Program-made: the position numbers and the translations under genes
In this document: positions 25,562 to 38,875 of the stretch, in pieces
Layout: the number at the start of each line of letters is the position of its first letter
How positions within the stretch are numbered: position 1 is the stretch's first letter
The notes under the pieces: generated by a model
Told to the model about the DNA's origin: nothing
Seen by the model: the letters and a program-made list of their open reading frames with translations, nothing else
Database searches by the model: none
DNA from: Lunularia cruciata
Lineage: Eukaryota > Streptophyta > Marchantiopsida > Lunulariales > Lunulariaceae
Direction: 5' to 3'
Assembly (NCBI GenBank): GCA_948567375.1
Contig: OX419762.1
Location: forward strand, 4,780,001-4,844,000
Length of the DNA stretch: 64,000 nt

Positions 25562-25620
25562 GCAAACGCTTCTGCCCCCTCATCCTTCATCACCCAAAGG
25601 ATGAAGGCAGAAACGTTTGT
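25562..25620. repeat. Strong hairpin, about 22-24 bp stem
   Basis: The left arm AAACGCTTCTGCCCCCTCAT plus CCTT (25564-25587) pairs with AAGGATGAAGGCAGAAACGT plus TT (25597-25618) around a nine-base loop. There are only one or two mismatches and a two-base bulge in about 24 positions. It could be a small foldback element or a hairpin transcript; nothing else marks a gene here. Confidence 0.8.
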
Positions 25621-27334
25621 GAAAGGGGTTGGGAACACTTATGATAGGGACCAAAAAAGTTACAGTACCCAAGGGAGCCAACAGATGCCTAACTGGGCAA
25701 GTCCAGGTTCAAAGTAAGGTGGTAAGTATAAGCACTATTGTCTGTGTCTGCCAACGAAAATGTTGAAGTGTCCATACGCGAGAACTTCAAGTGTCAAGCG
25801 GGTTCGGGCTCAAACGGGTAGATGGTTGGTTAAGGGCAGGGAGGCCAACAAATCGACCAGATTCCCAACAAATCAAGACCTCCTGAGGAAAAATAACTAT
25901 TCTTGTGGCCTCTTGTGTTGTATGAACTTTTAGGTTCTCAATCTCCACCAAGTGAAAAGTGGGTGCCTTTCGTCTGTTCGTTTATGTTGCATTTATTGAA
26001 ACGTTCGTTTAGAAATAGAATGGTTGATGGTTAGTTACGAAATGAATGATTGATGAAGTCATTAGTGAATCACGCTAACGAAGAGCTGTTTCTACATTGC
26101 AAGCACTGTCGTGTGGCGGACATCGTCACTATGATAGAAAGAGCAATTGAAAAGTAGAACCATTTGATGCCAAGGAAAACAAGAGTGAACAAGGATAAAG
26201 ACCTAAGAGATAAAATGGACTATATCCCAATAGCGCCAGATATGATATTTGATAAAATTTAACATTCATTCTAAATATTTCCCTTTTTTTTTAGTAAATA
26301 CTTACAGGAAAGGAAATATCTTAAATTTTGGAATGCTGATCACATATTTATAAGAAATCTATAGTATAAGTTTCCCACATACTACATCTTGAGCGAAAAG
26401 GTTAGTAATTCCATATGAACACTTCTTGATATTTATATTCATCCTAGCTTAATTCATGAATTATTATTATTATTACTATCTAATATTTCATGAAGTATTA
26501 ATTAATAATTATTTTATTAATTTTATAAATCTAAATATGTCCTTGATGCTATTTCCCTATCCTTTTTGTGAAATAAATCAATAATCAATAAATCAATGGA
26601 ATCATGTAAATATTCTAGCAATATTCTGATAACGAGATGCCAAATAAATCACCCAGTCAATACCTCGAATGGCTCCCTTTCACTCGGTAGCTAATTGTAG
26701 AAGGCCCATGTTTCCATTCAATCAAACCATCAACATGATTTTTTATAGTAGTAATCTTTATATATGTATGGGAGTTTTGTTTTTACGAGGTAAATGATTC
26801 CAACTTTGTACTGCTTCCCTGATCTCTCATGAAGAATAGCATACCTATTCAAATATATATTTTGTTTGAATGGATTCAATTTCTAGAGAGTAAAATTAAC
26901 CTAACCCTAAGAGAATCTATTAGAAATCAGGAAAAATATTACTTTGGATTATCAATATTTAAGACCAGATCTTAAGTTATATCCTTCTATTAAGGCCAAG
27001 GCAAATCTAATCTAGGAACTCAAATTACCTCACTTACCTCACTATTATAAAAGAATTCAGCTCTTTCCATAATCTCTAAATAGAGCAAACGTTTACTCAC
27101 ATGGTTACCTTTTTGATATAATTGATGATTATTAAATAAAAAATCAATATATTGAATTTATATAGAGAATCCATTTAAGCTAATGTAATGTTCAGTTCTT
27201 GACATAATATGAGTGATTTTATTCACAAAGATGCTTTTCTATTTTGAAGTAAAGCTTTTGGGGTTCTAAAGAAACTCTTAGTTTTAACCTCCACTCACTC
27301 AAAAGGTTTGTTGATGAAACTTTTGTCAAACAAC
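25621..27334. other. Transition into very AT-rich DNA
   Basis: From about 26.15 kb the sequence becomes strongly AT-rich with many short A/T runs. No coding region or repeat unit was recognised. Confidence 0.45.
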
Positions 27335-27440
27335 AAGGGTGACTGCGTAGAAAAAACAAAGGATGGGAAGACCTCCTCAAGCCGGACAAGGGAGAGATGA
27401 AAAAGGTAAAATGGGACTAAGCCCCCATAGAGTCTATACG
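27335..27440 (+). repeat. Dispersed repeat S, copy 5
   Basis: Begins AAGGGTGACTGCGTAG and ends GGGACTAAGCCCCCATAGAG plus TCTATAC. It is the only copy in the AT-rich zone and keeps the outer ATAGAGTCTATA block of copy 4, which helps fix that end of the unit. Confidence 0.85.
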
Positions 27441-30400
27441 ACAAATTGAAACTTTTGATGAAACTTTTGACTAGTAAATTAATTACAAACTTGTTGATAA
27501 GAGACTTAATCAATGAGAATCTTAACGATGATAATAGATGTGATGAAAAAAATATAATTTGTATTAAAATGTTAATTTAATTTGTATTACATAGCGCATC
27601 ATTAATAGGTGTGATCATGGTGTGCTTTGTGATTGTAATTCCATGTTTAAAAAAGGAGAATAAATCTTAGAGATATTCTTAGTTTGAATTTCATATTGGA
27701 GGTATCTTCTTTGGCGTCAAAGTTCCTTTTTTGACAATAGGGATTACTTCTTAAATTTTGCATTTCAGAACTATAAGATAAAGAAAATAGAAAAAGAATA
27801 GATTAGAATGGAGAGAAAGAAGCCACAGCATATTTGGTTACAATTGCCTTTGGAACACTCACCATACAAATGTTGATTTTGCACTTAAAAACCAAAGTCC
27901 AAAATGAAAAAGACCAAAAATTGTTTGATAATTTATACAACTTAGGAGTTTAGAAAGAAATATTCTTAATGATGGAGTTTTTTGTCAACCATTTTATGTT
28001 CTTTCCCATTGATTTCAATTATTTATCAATTTCCAAGAATATAAAAAATAAAACTACTACTTCTATATGATTCTAAATTAGAATTTTTATATTTACTTTA
28101 AGTTGAGACAATGACAAAAGCTAACTATATCTGAATGTCAATGTGTTATTGTCGTCTTTTTTCTTCAACAATCTCCTTATGCCTTCATTCTATTTTATCT
28201 AATACCATAATTCAAAGATAGCATAATATTTAGCTTATATACTTAGGGATATAAGACTATTCTAAGTAGACTTATAATAAGTTACACATTTATCCCTAAG
28301 AAAATCAGCAATGAAGCACTTTTTATGTCTTACATTATAATCCAGATGCTTAATAAAATAAAATTAAATGATTATACTGGTGATAGATTCATACTTAGCT
28401 TATTAAATAAAGGTCTGAATGCAAACATCTACAAGTTAGAGGTCTACTTTAGGATAAACCAAAGAATTATAAATATACTAAGAAATATTAAATCTTAAAA
28501 AACCCTAAGATTTTTAGTCATCAAGAATAAATTTTTTTAAAATTAATAGTATGTACAATAAACAAATAAACAAGGGTAGATAAATGCAAAGCAAATCACA
28601 AACGTTGAAAATATACATGAAAGTTCAAACTTTCATCATAAAATGTTCAAAATTCAAACTCTTAAAAAGCCATAGATATAAATAATCCATATAAAAAACA
28701 AAGATATTTTAAACAAATTCAACGATGTATTAGAGTCAACATTTGGTTATAAATAGATTACTTTGCTGAGACTTCTTAAATATAAAATATAAGTGATTTG
28801 TGTATATATAGATCTAAAGAGTAACTCATTTGTGCTAAATTTATATAATACTGAAAATGAATTTAGGTAGATAAAGCTTTGAGAAATATTTACATAAATA
28901 ATTAATTGAATATATGTTGACTTAGGATAGATCTTATATGAAATGAGATTATATTAATGAATATGAAAATAATAATGGATTATTAAAGATATTATTATAT
29001 TATCTAAATTTAGAATTATTATTTTGGGAAGGAAATCTAGCTGGCTTTATAGTCTAAAGCTACCTAATTAACATTTGAAATCTTTTCATTGATTCTTAGT
29101 TTTGTTGGATAACTAATTTTTTTTCTTTCAAGTCTTAAAACTTGAATCATAGACTTTTGTATTCTATTCTTCATCTCTAAAACCGTATAAGGATAAAACT
29201 TAAGAGTGAATCTCCAAGCTATATAAAGATACAACCTAAGAGATAAAATAGGCTAAGTACTAATGGTATTTGGATGAGAAAACTATCCTATAGCACCTAT
29301 AATATGTGAGTTATGTAAGTGTAATGATCTACAAACCATAAAATATAATGACTATGTAAGTCACATGCCCTACACACTATTGGAACATCTATTGAAGAGT
29401 TGTCGTGTTGTGGTTTGCGTAGCCATGGAAATATAAATTAGCAAAGTTTATCTCCACATTAGCGGAGTAGGTTGCATGACGGATCTCACGGTTCAACTAT
29501 TGCCATGCAAGCAATCTATGTACATGTATACGATTGGTCATATGGATTCTGGTCTTGTATTCTTTGTAGGCTCTTTTGTATATAGGTGGTGTAGAGTTGA
29601 AAGGAATATGTGTTTTAGTTGGAGGAGTCTTGAGCGAGAGGAGGACGTTGAGAGTGAGAGTTATAGTAGAGTGTGGAGGCTGGATGGCAGAGCAATTGAA
29701 TAGGAGATGTCCCATGCTCCCAATCTGCCACTCCCAAATCCTTTTCTCATCATGCTTCAGATTCTACACTCTGATGGTTTATGGGATTGGTTGTGGCATG
29801 TTTTGGGACGGTATTCACTTAGTCAATGATGGAAAACCCGAATCCTATTGTCCTTTTGGTGCTTACTTATGAGCAAGTCTAGAACTTGTCAATCATGTGC
29901 TCTTGCAGTTGGAGAATGACTCAATTTTTCTCATGAGCTTCAAGGTGGAGTTGTGGGGTCTACTTGTCAAAAAGTGAAGGGGGTAAATGATAAAATTACA
30001 AGAGATTGGGTTCCAAGAAAAAATAAGTCAAGAGTTTTCTGACCATCAAGGGAGTTTGGGGACAGGATTTGAAGAGAAAGTACCATGTTTGGAGAGAGGA
30101 GCTGACAGGCTATAATTTGGAGACTAGAATTGAGTGATTTGAGTCAATTCTCTAGTAGATATGATAGATTGAATCAAGGGGGGTAAAATTCAAACCTAGG
30201 AGCAAAAATTAGGTGATTTAGAAAGCTTTATGAGACATCTTCATGATTTGTTCATTGAATTAAAGAGTTGAAAAAGTGCTTGTACTATTGCACTTAAGAA
30301 ATTTTAGGGTTTGATCAATCTCAAATCAGAGTGGCCAATTGAAGTTGGAGCTTTGGAAAGTGAGGAGTTGGAGATAAGATGCTGATCAAGTTTGAAGATT

Positions 30401-31940
30401 TGGTCACTCTTGAAGTTGTGGTCCAAATCACCTTGTGAAAATTTCTAGTATAGTTGGTGGCAAGATTTTGCACTTTTGTGCAAAGGTTTCATGTGAATTC
30501 CTCAAATAGAAAATTCAGGGTCTTGGATCAAACATACTTGGGTCTATAGAGCTCACAAGTTAGCCCAACTCAAGAATTGATCCATATATAGGGTTTGGGG
30601 TTGGATTAGGGTACAAAAATTTACAAAGGTTTAGAAAAGGGCACAAATAGCAACTTTGAAATTTTTGGTTAAATTTGGGTCTATGGAGAGTGAGAGTTGA
30701 TGCAACAAACTCTACTAAAATTACTATTGTCAGCTTGGTAGAGCATTTCTATCTTTTATAATGATTGAGTATCAATTCTCCTATTTGTGAATCTATGATT
30801 GAGGATTTTAGGTTTCTGGAGTGTTTGTGAGAATTAGATGCACCTTTGATGCAAAAATCTAGGGAAGTTTACTTGGAACCAGGAGCAAACCCTAAATTAG
30901 GGATTTCAAATTTAGGGTAAAATTATAGAAAAATGGTCAAGTTTGAAAGCTTGTCAAGGAAGTTGTAGTGATCAGATTGTGGCTTATTTCATACCATTGG
31001 AAATATTATATCACATGCTTTCCATTGAATCCTAGACCACTAGAATAAAGTCACATAGAGAAAGTTATACACATCTGAGTTATATAGCATTTTCTTCATA
31101 AAAACAACATAAGATTACCCCACATAGAGTAAAAATTGGTTGAAGACTGAAGTACATATTGGAGTAAGCTTGGAGTACAGGTTGAAATTAGCTTGGTGAC
31201 AGAGCAAGAGGACATTGAAGCTCAATTTCAACAAAAAAACACAAAGGGTTGTTGATGAATTCTTGTGATTGGATCCTCTTTGTGCTTGTATGCTTGTTTG
31301 TATGCCTAGTTGGTTTGAATTGGTGTATGGGTATTACACTAAGGTTCTTCTCTTCTAGGAGTGCTGTGTATTTCTCCTTGGTAATGCTAGAAGTGATGAC
31401 AAACAAACCAGGAGTGTGTGTTATGATGATAAGTTAGGTTGCTCCTTACTACCCTACCTAATAGTAAGAATACCAAAACCTAGAGTGAAGGGTTCTGTTG
31501 GTTGGGATCTATGTGCACATAAACTAGTAGGGATAGGTTTACCAAACTCTAATCTATAGACTCCACAACTAGGCACCTTGTGTGTTCCTAGAGAAAGAAA
31601 AGTAAAGTATGACAACGTCATCTAATATGATTAATCTCTTAGGATTCCACTAGCCAATGCTCTATGTAGAGCAATGAAAACCCACTATCTAAAGTAAACA
31701 ACAAAATTTAAAACTGAAAGTGATACTACATGTCATCTAGTATGGTTTCTTGTGTAATCCTTGACAAATGTGACAAATATCATATCCATCATTTTATATA
31801 ACTCTAAAGCTAGAGGAACAAAGAGGTGGACTTATTGTATACTTCTATATCTTAATACAATATACACTCATTTAAGTCCGCATCCCGCTTAAGTCCATGA
31901 TTCCAAATTATTTTCCCAATCAATACCTTACAAAATTACT
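27441..31940. other. Long AT-rich stretch, no gene recognised
   Basis: Between 27.4 and 29.4 kb the DNA is mostly A/T runs. Open frames at 29476-29872 (both strands) and 31188-31437 are short and mutually antisense, with no recognised motif. From 29.9 to 31.5 kb the sequence is slightly less AT-rich and may be the remains of an unrecognised retroelement. Confidence 0.4.
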
Positions 31941-31941
31941 T

Positions 31942-33660
31942 TCATTGAAAGTCAAATAGTGTGATTTGATGGCTATTGTCCATTCTCTCATGTGCGCTGG
32001 TGGACCAATTATTTTGTAGAATACAACAGAGTGTAAAGAGAGCTCCCTTAGCCTGATTGAGCTGGTCTAGTGACAGATAGTTGGAAGATTTCAACTCATC
32101 CATATTAACATCAAGGTTGATAACACTTTCTAGCAATTTAAGAGTTACATCATGTTGATTGACTTCATCTTGGGTCGAAGCAATTTTGAGCTTATCCTCT
32201 TCAGATTCAATAGCAGGCTCTTGTAAAAGCACAACACTCATTGCTTCATTGATTTCTTCAAGAAGAGTGTTTTTGAATAGATCTGAATTATCACTATCAT
32301 CATTCAAACATTGCTCAACCTCACCTTGAATATTGAGGCAGTTTGCACCATTCAAGATGTTGTAGATGCTCAACATACAAGAGATTTCTTCAACTAATTT
32401 TTTTTTGTTGCTACCAATGTCAATACCATCCCAAAAGCTGGAAATGATATCTGCTTTTTTGAAGTAGTTTTGAAGCAGTTTTGAAGACTCTATTGTGATT
32501 TCATTCCATGCAACATTCATGAAATTTGTAGCATCCAACAAATGTCGAGGACATCCATACAAAAACCTATAATGCCTTTTTTCAATTTTGAAGTTGCCAA
32601 TGCCAGTTGATCCTTCAAGCTCTAAGGAGTATCGTGGTAGGCAATGATATCCTTGAGCAACAAGTATTTGTACCTCTTTTTAAGTGTTGCAATGATGCCC
32701 ATATCTATTGGCAACTTCCATGAAGTAACGTTAGGTGGGAAGAATGCAATGCGGATGCCATTCTGTTTGAATGCTGTTGAGTGACCAAGAGCATTGTCAA
32801 GGATCAAAAGAACTTTATGGTTGGTATGTTTTTGAAGGTAGGGCTCAAACACCTCATTGAACCACTTGTTCAATGTCAGAATGTCAATCGAAGCATTCTT
32901 CTGCTGAAGATACAAGATTGGCCAAGTGTTTCTTGAGATACATGTGTGCTCCTTTGCTTTTCCAATCATGGTGATAGGAGCACACTCAATTCCAATGGCA
33001 TTGGAACAAACAACAAGTGTCACTCTGTCCTTTGCTTGTTTCTTTCTCTTGATAGTAGATAAATCCTCATTTGGCATAAGAACAATATAACATGGAATGA
33101 GTTGAAAGAAAAAACCTGTTTTGTCTATGTTGTAAATGCATGCAACTGTTAATTATTTTATATAAATACATTGCCAGGTCATATTGATCAATCATGACAC
33201 ATAATTCTTCTAATGCTTTTAGGTTTCAAGATTGCTCTTGTCAACTTCACCACCTTCCCTAAACAAATTGGTGCCAATTAAACCATATTGATGCCAAAAT
33301 CTCAAGAACCATCCACACAAACCCTTGAACTTATCCTCGGCAATCTCCATTACGCCAAAAATCTATTTTTCTTTATGGTAGATGATACTTGGCGGCAAAG
33401 TTAGCAACGTCCAAAGTGCCACATCAATCTCTTTGAAATTTTTTCTCTCAAGGTCAGGAAATCTTGCTTGAGATTTGCATAGTGATTTGCATAGTTGTGA
33501 CTCTTGAGTGGCTTGATTGACTTTTTGGGCTCATTTACAAATCTCATTTTTGTTTGACTTGAACTTTTGAATGACTTTCTCATCAACACCATTCTGCCAA
33601 GCAATGCTTAGCATTGACTATGGTTTTGATTGCTCTAATAGAGCCATAATCTCCATTCTT
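31942..33660 (-). pseudogene. Decayed pogo/Tigger (CENP-B-like) DDE transposase
   Basis: Cut-and-paste transposase of the Tc1/mariner superfamily, pogo branch. Read from the right, 33.2-33.6 kb gives pieces of the N-terminal DNA-binding half (ARFPDLE, then GWFLRFWHQYGLIGTNLFRE-like segments). The DDE core follows at 32622-33140: YNIDKTGFFF carries the first Asp, LLILDNALGHS the second, and PPNVTSWKLPIDMGIIATLK the third. The C-terminal helical part (LLDATNFMNVAWNEITIE) is in another frame at 31942-32562. At least one stop and one frameshift separate core from C-terminus, and the N-terminal half has several more. All three catalytic Asp codons remain. Terminal inverted repeats and the TA target were not located. 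Confidence 0.85.
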
Positions 33661-34660
33661 TGATGATCATTCAGGCATTGATCCTCACCTTTGCAATTTT
33701 CTACATGTTGGGCGCTCATATTTGCAAATGAACTTGCATGTCCTAGTGATTGAAGATGATATAAGTTTTGACAACAAAAAAATTGTAAAATTTGTGCAAC
33801 TATACTTTTCTTGAATTTGACATGTTTGATCTGGTTACCACAACCTCACTAGCTAAGTACGCATCAAACTTTCCCATTCATAATGCAGAGTTAAGCAAGT
33901 GTATATTGTACCTTGATTTCTTATACTTTGCTTGCTATCCATCTAAGAGGACGAGTAATCAATCCCTTGAAAATTTCATCATATTTGGGATCCAAATCAA
34001 AACATCAATTATTATCACTTTATCATCTCAAACCAAATACAAGTTTGCTCTAATTCTTATAGTTTGCAAAGCATACTAATACAACAAAAACAAAGTAATA
34101 TAGATGTGTATGGTATAACAAACAGAGACATAGAGAAATTAGCTTATGCAAGTTGGAATGTTGAAATGCAAGGTCAAGCTAGGATCCAAGAGCTTGCATT
34201 CTTGCTAAAGAAAGAGTATTAAAAACTATCATGAAATTAATGCAAAATTTCACATCAATACCAAACACAATGAGCACTAAAAGGTGCTCCAAGCAATTTA
34301 TGCATTTATGAATTATGTCCTCTTAATATATATTTTTCACATGAAAGTGAAGAATTAATTACTTGCAAGCTAATATGCAAGCTCCAAAAAAATGGAACAT
34401 TTAGATATGCTTGCACTACCTAGCTCAAATATTACTCTTATGTCCTTATTTCTCAATAGTTCTCAATTCTACCAATATCATCTTAATGGAATAGGTCATA
34501 CTCAAAAGGTAAGATTTACATATAAGTATTGGTGCTTTATACAAATACTAACATCTATTATTATCTTGTAGTAGCTATATAAAACTCAACTACCAAATGT
34601 ACTACCATCTGAAATTTTATTTCAACACTCCAATTCATTGAAGAAATGGTAGTACTCTTC
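33661..34660. other. AT-rich stretch, no feature recognised
   Basis: An open frame at 33792-34079 has no motif. The transposon's right end may lie here but was not found. Confidence 0.35.
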
Positions 34661-34935
34661 TTAAACTTCTAAACTTACAAAACTTATCTATTGGTATAGC
34701 TTCCATAAAGATATCTATCATTTGATTTTTGGTGTTGGTGTAACTTAAACATATATCTTGGTTCCCTTGCTAAGCTCTCACAAGATGTATTGGATCTTTG
34801 TATACTTGTTTCTTGTGTGATAATCTTATGTTTGGGTTGTATACCAACTTAATAGCATTATGATTGTTGTTGTGCATTAGAGTTGGATTGAGGTGTTGTA
34901 ATATTGCTCAAAATGCAATATATTGGTAAGAAACA
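34661..34935 (-). pseudogene. Ty1/copia RNase H remnant
   Basis: On the minus strand the sequence reads HNAIKLVYNPNIRLSHKKQ, then IHLVRA, then TKNQMIDIFMEAIPIDKFCK. This is the diagnostic C-terminal end of copia polyproteins, equivalent to the family motifs DNQSAIKLxxNP, H..VRE and TKDQVADIFTKxL. Frame changes interrupt it, and neither reverse transcriptase nor LTRs were recognised nearby. The element is an old, truncated fragment. Confidence 0.8.
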
Positions 34936-36476
34936 AGTTGTTCCAACAATTTTTTAGATGTTTGGAAATGTTTAGATTTGAAGAGAAGTGTCACAAATTA
35001 TAATTCTTTACTATTACACGTTTAAACACTTGGGTAAGAACCACTCCCAAAAGAAGGTAATGACACACCACAAAGGCACACTATGGAAAATAGAAAAAAA
35101 AGATCACGTTACCTAAAGATCAATTCCAACCAAAGCTTGAATGTGATGATTCAATCAACTATAAAGAAGCTACTTCTATTACAAAGATTCCTACTCCAAA
35201 GATCATGTTCTACCCTTCCTAGAAGGAATGCCTTTGTCCAAATGTTCTTTGCATCACTGACTATTCTTGTGTTTGTTCTTATTGAATATTTTCAACTCTA
35301 CAATTCTTTCTCAAGATATGTCAAGTGATACTAGAGATTACACATACTTAGCACTTGGTTCCTAAGATGCCTCAATAATCATTCAATGAAGAACTGAAAC
35401 TAATACTTGGAATTAAGCAAAGCAACAAAGAGCTTTTGGCTCTTCACTTTATTTGTCTTTCATTGAGTGAATGAGTATTTACATTGAATTGAAGCCTTAA
35501 ATAGTTTCTCCTACTCAGAATTGAAGAAATCTAATGGTTGAGGTAGTGCAAATATCTATCAAGATTGCACTTTACTACATTTGAATTTTACATTAGATAT
35601 TTTATCATCCTATCATATCTTATTATTATTTCTATATTTTTTTCTCTTTTCCATAAGTTTTTTGTTCCCCAAGGATATGATACAATAATTGCTTGTTCAA
35701 AAAAGAAAACCTCTTAGTTGAAGTTTTCTTTGGAGTTATGCTTGTACATGCAAGGATACAAAGAAAACAAGTACAAAGCCAAAAGTACTCCAAAGGAAGA
35801 ATGCCAAAGGTGTCAAAGGTGTCAAGTCCAAAGACTGGTCAAATTGAAGAACACAAGTCCGAAGGTCCTTTGGACCTAAAGACCCAAGGAATTAGAACCT
35901 CAAACATGTGTGGATCCAAAGATCATACACCAACTTGAATGTGTCACCACATGTGTGGATAAAGAATTGCCATTGAAGATCCTTTGTATTCATTAGAAGT
36001 GCTTGCATGTGTGAAGAGTGACTACTCACCTAATGATAGAAAAACCTTGGCCATTAAATTAAGTGTACCTAGATTAATTTCACTTTTTGCCAAGAATTTT
36101 CAATCTCCAACCCAAAGAGCGCTTAACAATCCTAGATCTTTGTAGTTGTTTGAAGTTTTTCTATTGCAATTCATAGTTGTTGGAATTAGTCCTTTATACC
36201 CAATAGGAAATATGGTGTTTGTTCAAAAAACCATGAAGAAGATCCCTCATATTTTAGATTCTACATGCTCTAACTATAAACAAATGGGCAATTTACTATA
36301 GGAGTGATATGATCTACAGCAAGCATCTCTCTCTCTTGCTCTAGAATTGGGAGTTGAGTGATTTTGAAATAATCCACAAGATGAAGGGGAGGAAAGACAA
36401 AGAGACAAGGTATCTAGAGGAAAACCTTTGGATGGACAAAGAAGTATTGGAAAATGTACTCCATTCAAATGCAAGC
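34936..36476. other. No gene recognised
   Basis: Open frames at 35083-35328 and 35693-35938 are short; the second is rich in Lys, Ser and Gln but matches nothing known to me. Element A begins abruptly near 36.48 kb. Confidence 0.35.
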
Positions 36477-37512
36477 CTATCTAGGAGCATGACTCTTGAT
36501 GCAAACTAAGGATTTTTCATTTTGTACCTCACATCCAATAACATTTAAGATTGGAGTATTATTTAGCGTGTATGAGGTTTGCACGGGCACCTCTACACAA
36601 TAATGTGATTCTAGATTTACTTTGGCTTGAATGTCATAAGGTTCAATTTGATTGGACCCAATGAAAAATTCAAGTACAACACCAAGGTAAGAAATACCAA
36701 TAAGGTTGTTTGGCACCTTTGAGTAAGCATCTAAGAATAATCAATTCCAAGATGGAAATTTAATTAGTAAAGTAGCCATAGATCAAGCTTTGGAAGAAGA
36801 ACAACCTATTTTTGCGGTGAGAATCAAGCCGATTGTGCATGGAAGATTTGATGAGGGCAAGAAGCTTCATAAAACAATGGTTGATCAAATAGTTCAAGAG
36901 TTTACAGATGTGTTTCTGAATGATCTATCAAAGAGATTATCTTCTAATCATGGTATGCCTTTCAAGATTGAATTATTGCCAAGAAGTACTCCAATCAACA
37001 GACCAATCTATTTGCTCTCACCAAAGGAGTTGGAAAAGCTTTACACAACATTGAAAGAGCTGTTAGAGAAGGATACCATATGATATAGTACATCTTCTTG
37101 GGAAGCAAAGGTATTATTTTTTTCAAAGAAGGATGGAGGACTTTTTTTTGTATTGATTACCATGGCATCAATAAACAAACAATGAAGAATGCATATCCCT
37201 TACCTCAAATTGATGACTTGCTTGATCAATTGATTGGAGCATGATACTTCTCTAAGTTGGATCTCCAAAGCGGCTATTGATAGATTTCCATTGATTGGAA
37301 AAGATTACCTCTCACACAAAGTATGGGCATTTTAAATGGAGAGTTCTACCTTTTGGGCTCAATAATGCTCCAACAATCTTCATAGATCAAATGCATTGGG
37401 TGTTGGATGAGATATTAGATTTATATATGGTGGTATTCTTGGATAAAATTTTAATCTATAGCAAAATGGAGGCAAAACATGCAAATTATGTGGGAGAAGT
37501 ACTAAGATGACT

Positions 37513-38160
37513 ATGGAAATGGAAGTTTTACTATAAGAAGTCAAAGAGTACCTTTTGGCACAAGGAAGTTACTTTCTTGGATCATAAGATCTCATTAGAG
37601 GGGATCAAGATGGAAGAGGTTCTAGAAAATCAAGGTCATTATTGATTGGACTACTCCGAGGATGCTACAAAAGTATGGGCATTTCATAGATTGGCAAGTT
37701 TCTATCAACACACTATTATGCTCATGTGACCACACCATTGACTGACCTCTTGGGGAAGATTTCAAGCTTTCATTGGCACACCAAGCACAAATAAACATTC
37801 CAAAAGCTAGAACATATGGTGTCTTTAGGCAATGGACTACGGCAATGGAAATTTTACTATAAGAAGTCGAAGTGTGCCTCTTGGCACAAGGAAGTTACTT
37901 TCTTGGGTCATAAAATCTCATTAGAGGGGATTAAGATGGAAGAGGAGAAAATCAAGGCCATTATTGATTGGCTTACTTTGAAGGATGCCAATAAATTATA
38001 TGCATTTAATAGATTGGCAATTTTTTTACTGACAATCATCCACTATTATGCTCATGTGACCACACCATTGACCAATCTCTTGGACAAGACATCAATTTTT
38101 TAGTGGACCACCAAGCACAAAGAAATATTCCAAAAGCTAAAATATATGGTGTCTTTAGGA
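37513..38160 (+). repeat. 326-bp tandem duplication inside element A
   Basis: TTTTACTATAAGAAGTC occurs at 37526 and 37852, and the alignment continues to ATATGGTGTCTTTAGG at the end of each copy. The copies have diverged considerably, so the duplication is old. It doubles the RT thumb and start of RNase H. Confidence 0.85.
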
Positions 38161-38870
38161 CCCATTCTTCAACTATATGATCCTCAACTACCTTGTGTGG
38201 TTGATTTTGATGCTTCTAACTTTGTCATTGGAGCTATGTTGTAGTAGTAATTTCCAAATGGGTTACATCCCATTGCCTTTGTTTCTTATTGATTAAACAC
38301 TATAGAAAGGAATTACTTTGCTCAAGATTAAGAACAACTAGCAATGGTATATGCCACCAAGATATGGAGGTATTATCTCTTGGAGAAACAAGTGATCATA
38401 CGGATTGATCACAAACCCTCGTTACAGACAATACAATTGGAGCACATGAAGAGTTGGCATCCTTGATAGTAGGAAAAACTACAATTTTTTGACATCAAAC
38501 TTAAGTACAAAAATGGTAGGTTCCATGTCATCTCTGATGTGCTATCATGATGATTTGATTTGAGGTCCCTTCCTCTCATTGTTGTGGTAATTATGTCAAT
38601 GTCAATGAACTTGAAAGTCCAAATCAAGTTTAGGACACTTTACAACAAGATACCTTCTTTTGAATTGTACAAGGTCACCTTGAAGCACATGACAAAGAAT
38701 ACAACACCTTCTCCTTCAAGAAATGCCTCCTATTTTGTGACAACCAAATCTATGTTCCATCCAAGAGTGATCTATGACTTGTGTGCCTTCAAGAAGCCCA
38801 TGACTTACCAATTGTTAGTCATATAGGTGTGGACAAGACCTTGGGTACTCTACAATGCCAATGGTGGTAG

Positions 38871-38875
38871 CCTAA
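38871..38875 (+). other. Left target-site copy (CCTAA) of element A'
   Basis: The five bases before the first TGTAGCAATATGGAG block. The partner is CCCAA on the minus strand at 56817-56821, just outside the opposite LTR; four of five bases agree. Confidence 0.55.

Larger units (their letters stand above)
36477..38875 (+). mobile_element. Family-1 gypsy element A, 5'-truncated, protease to start of integrase
   Basis: Ty3/gypsy polyprotein remnant. The protease C-terminal part is at 36490-36690, the linker near 36740-36800, reverse transcriptase from 36820, RNase H about 38160-38550, and the beginning of integrase to 38870. The RT catalytic box reads VVFLDKILIYSK, so the second Asp is lost. 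The thumb/RNase H junction is present twice (326-bp duplication from about 37513). The reading frame stops at a WWPN-like integrase motif where element A' begins. The rest of the same integrase appears to resume on the minus strand at 56816 downwards. LTRs and gag of A were not found. Confidence 0.85.
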
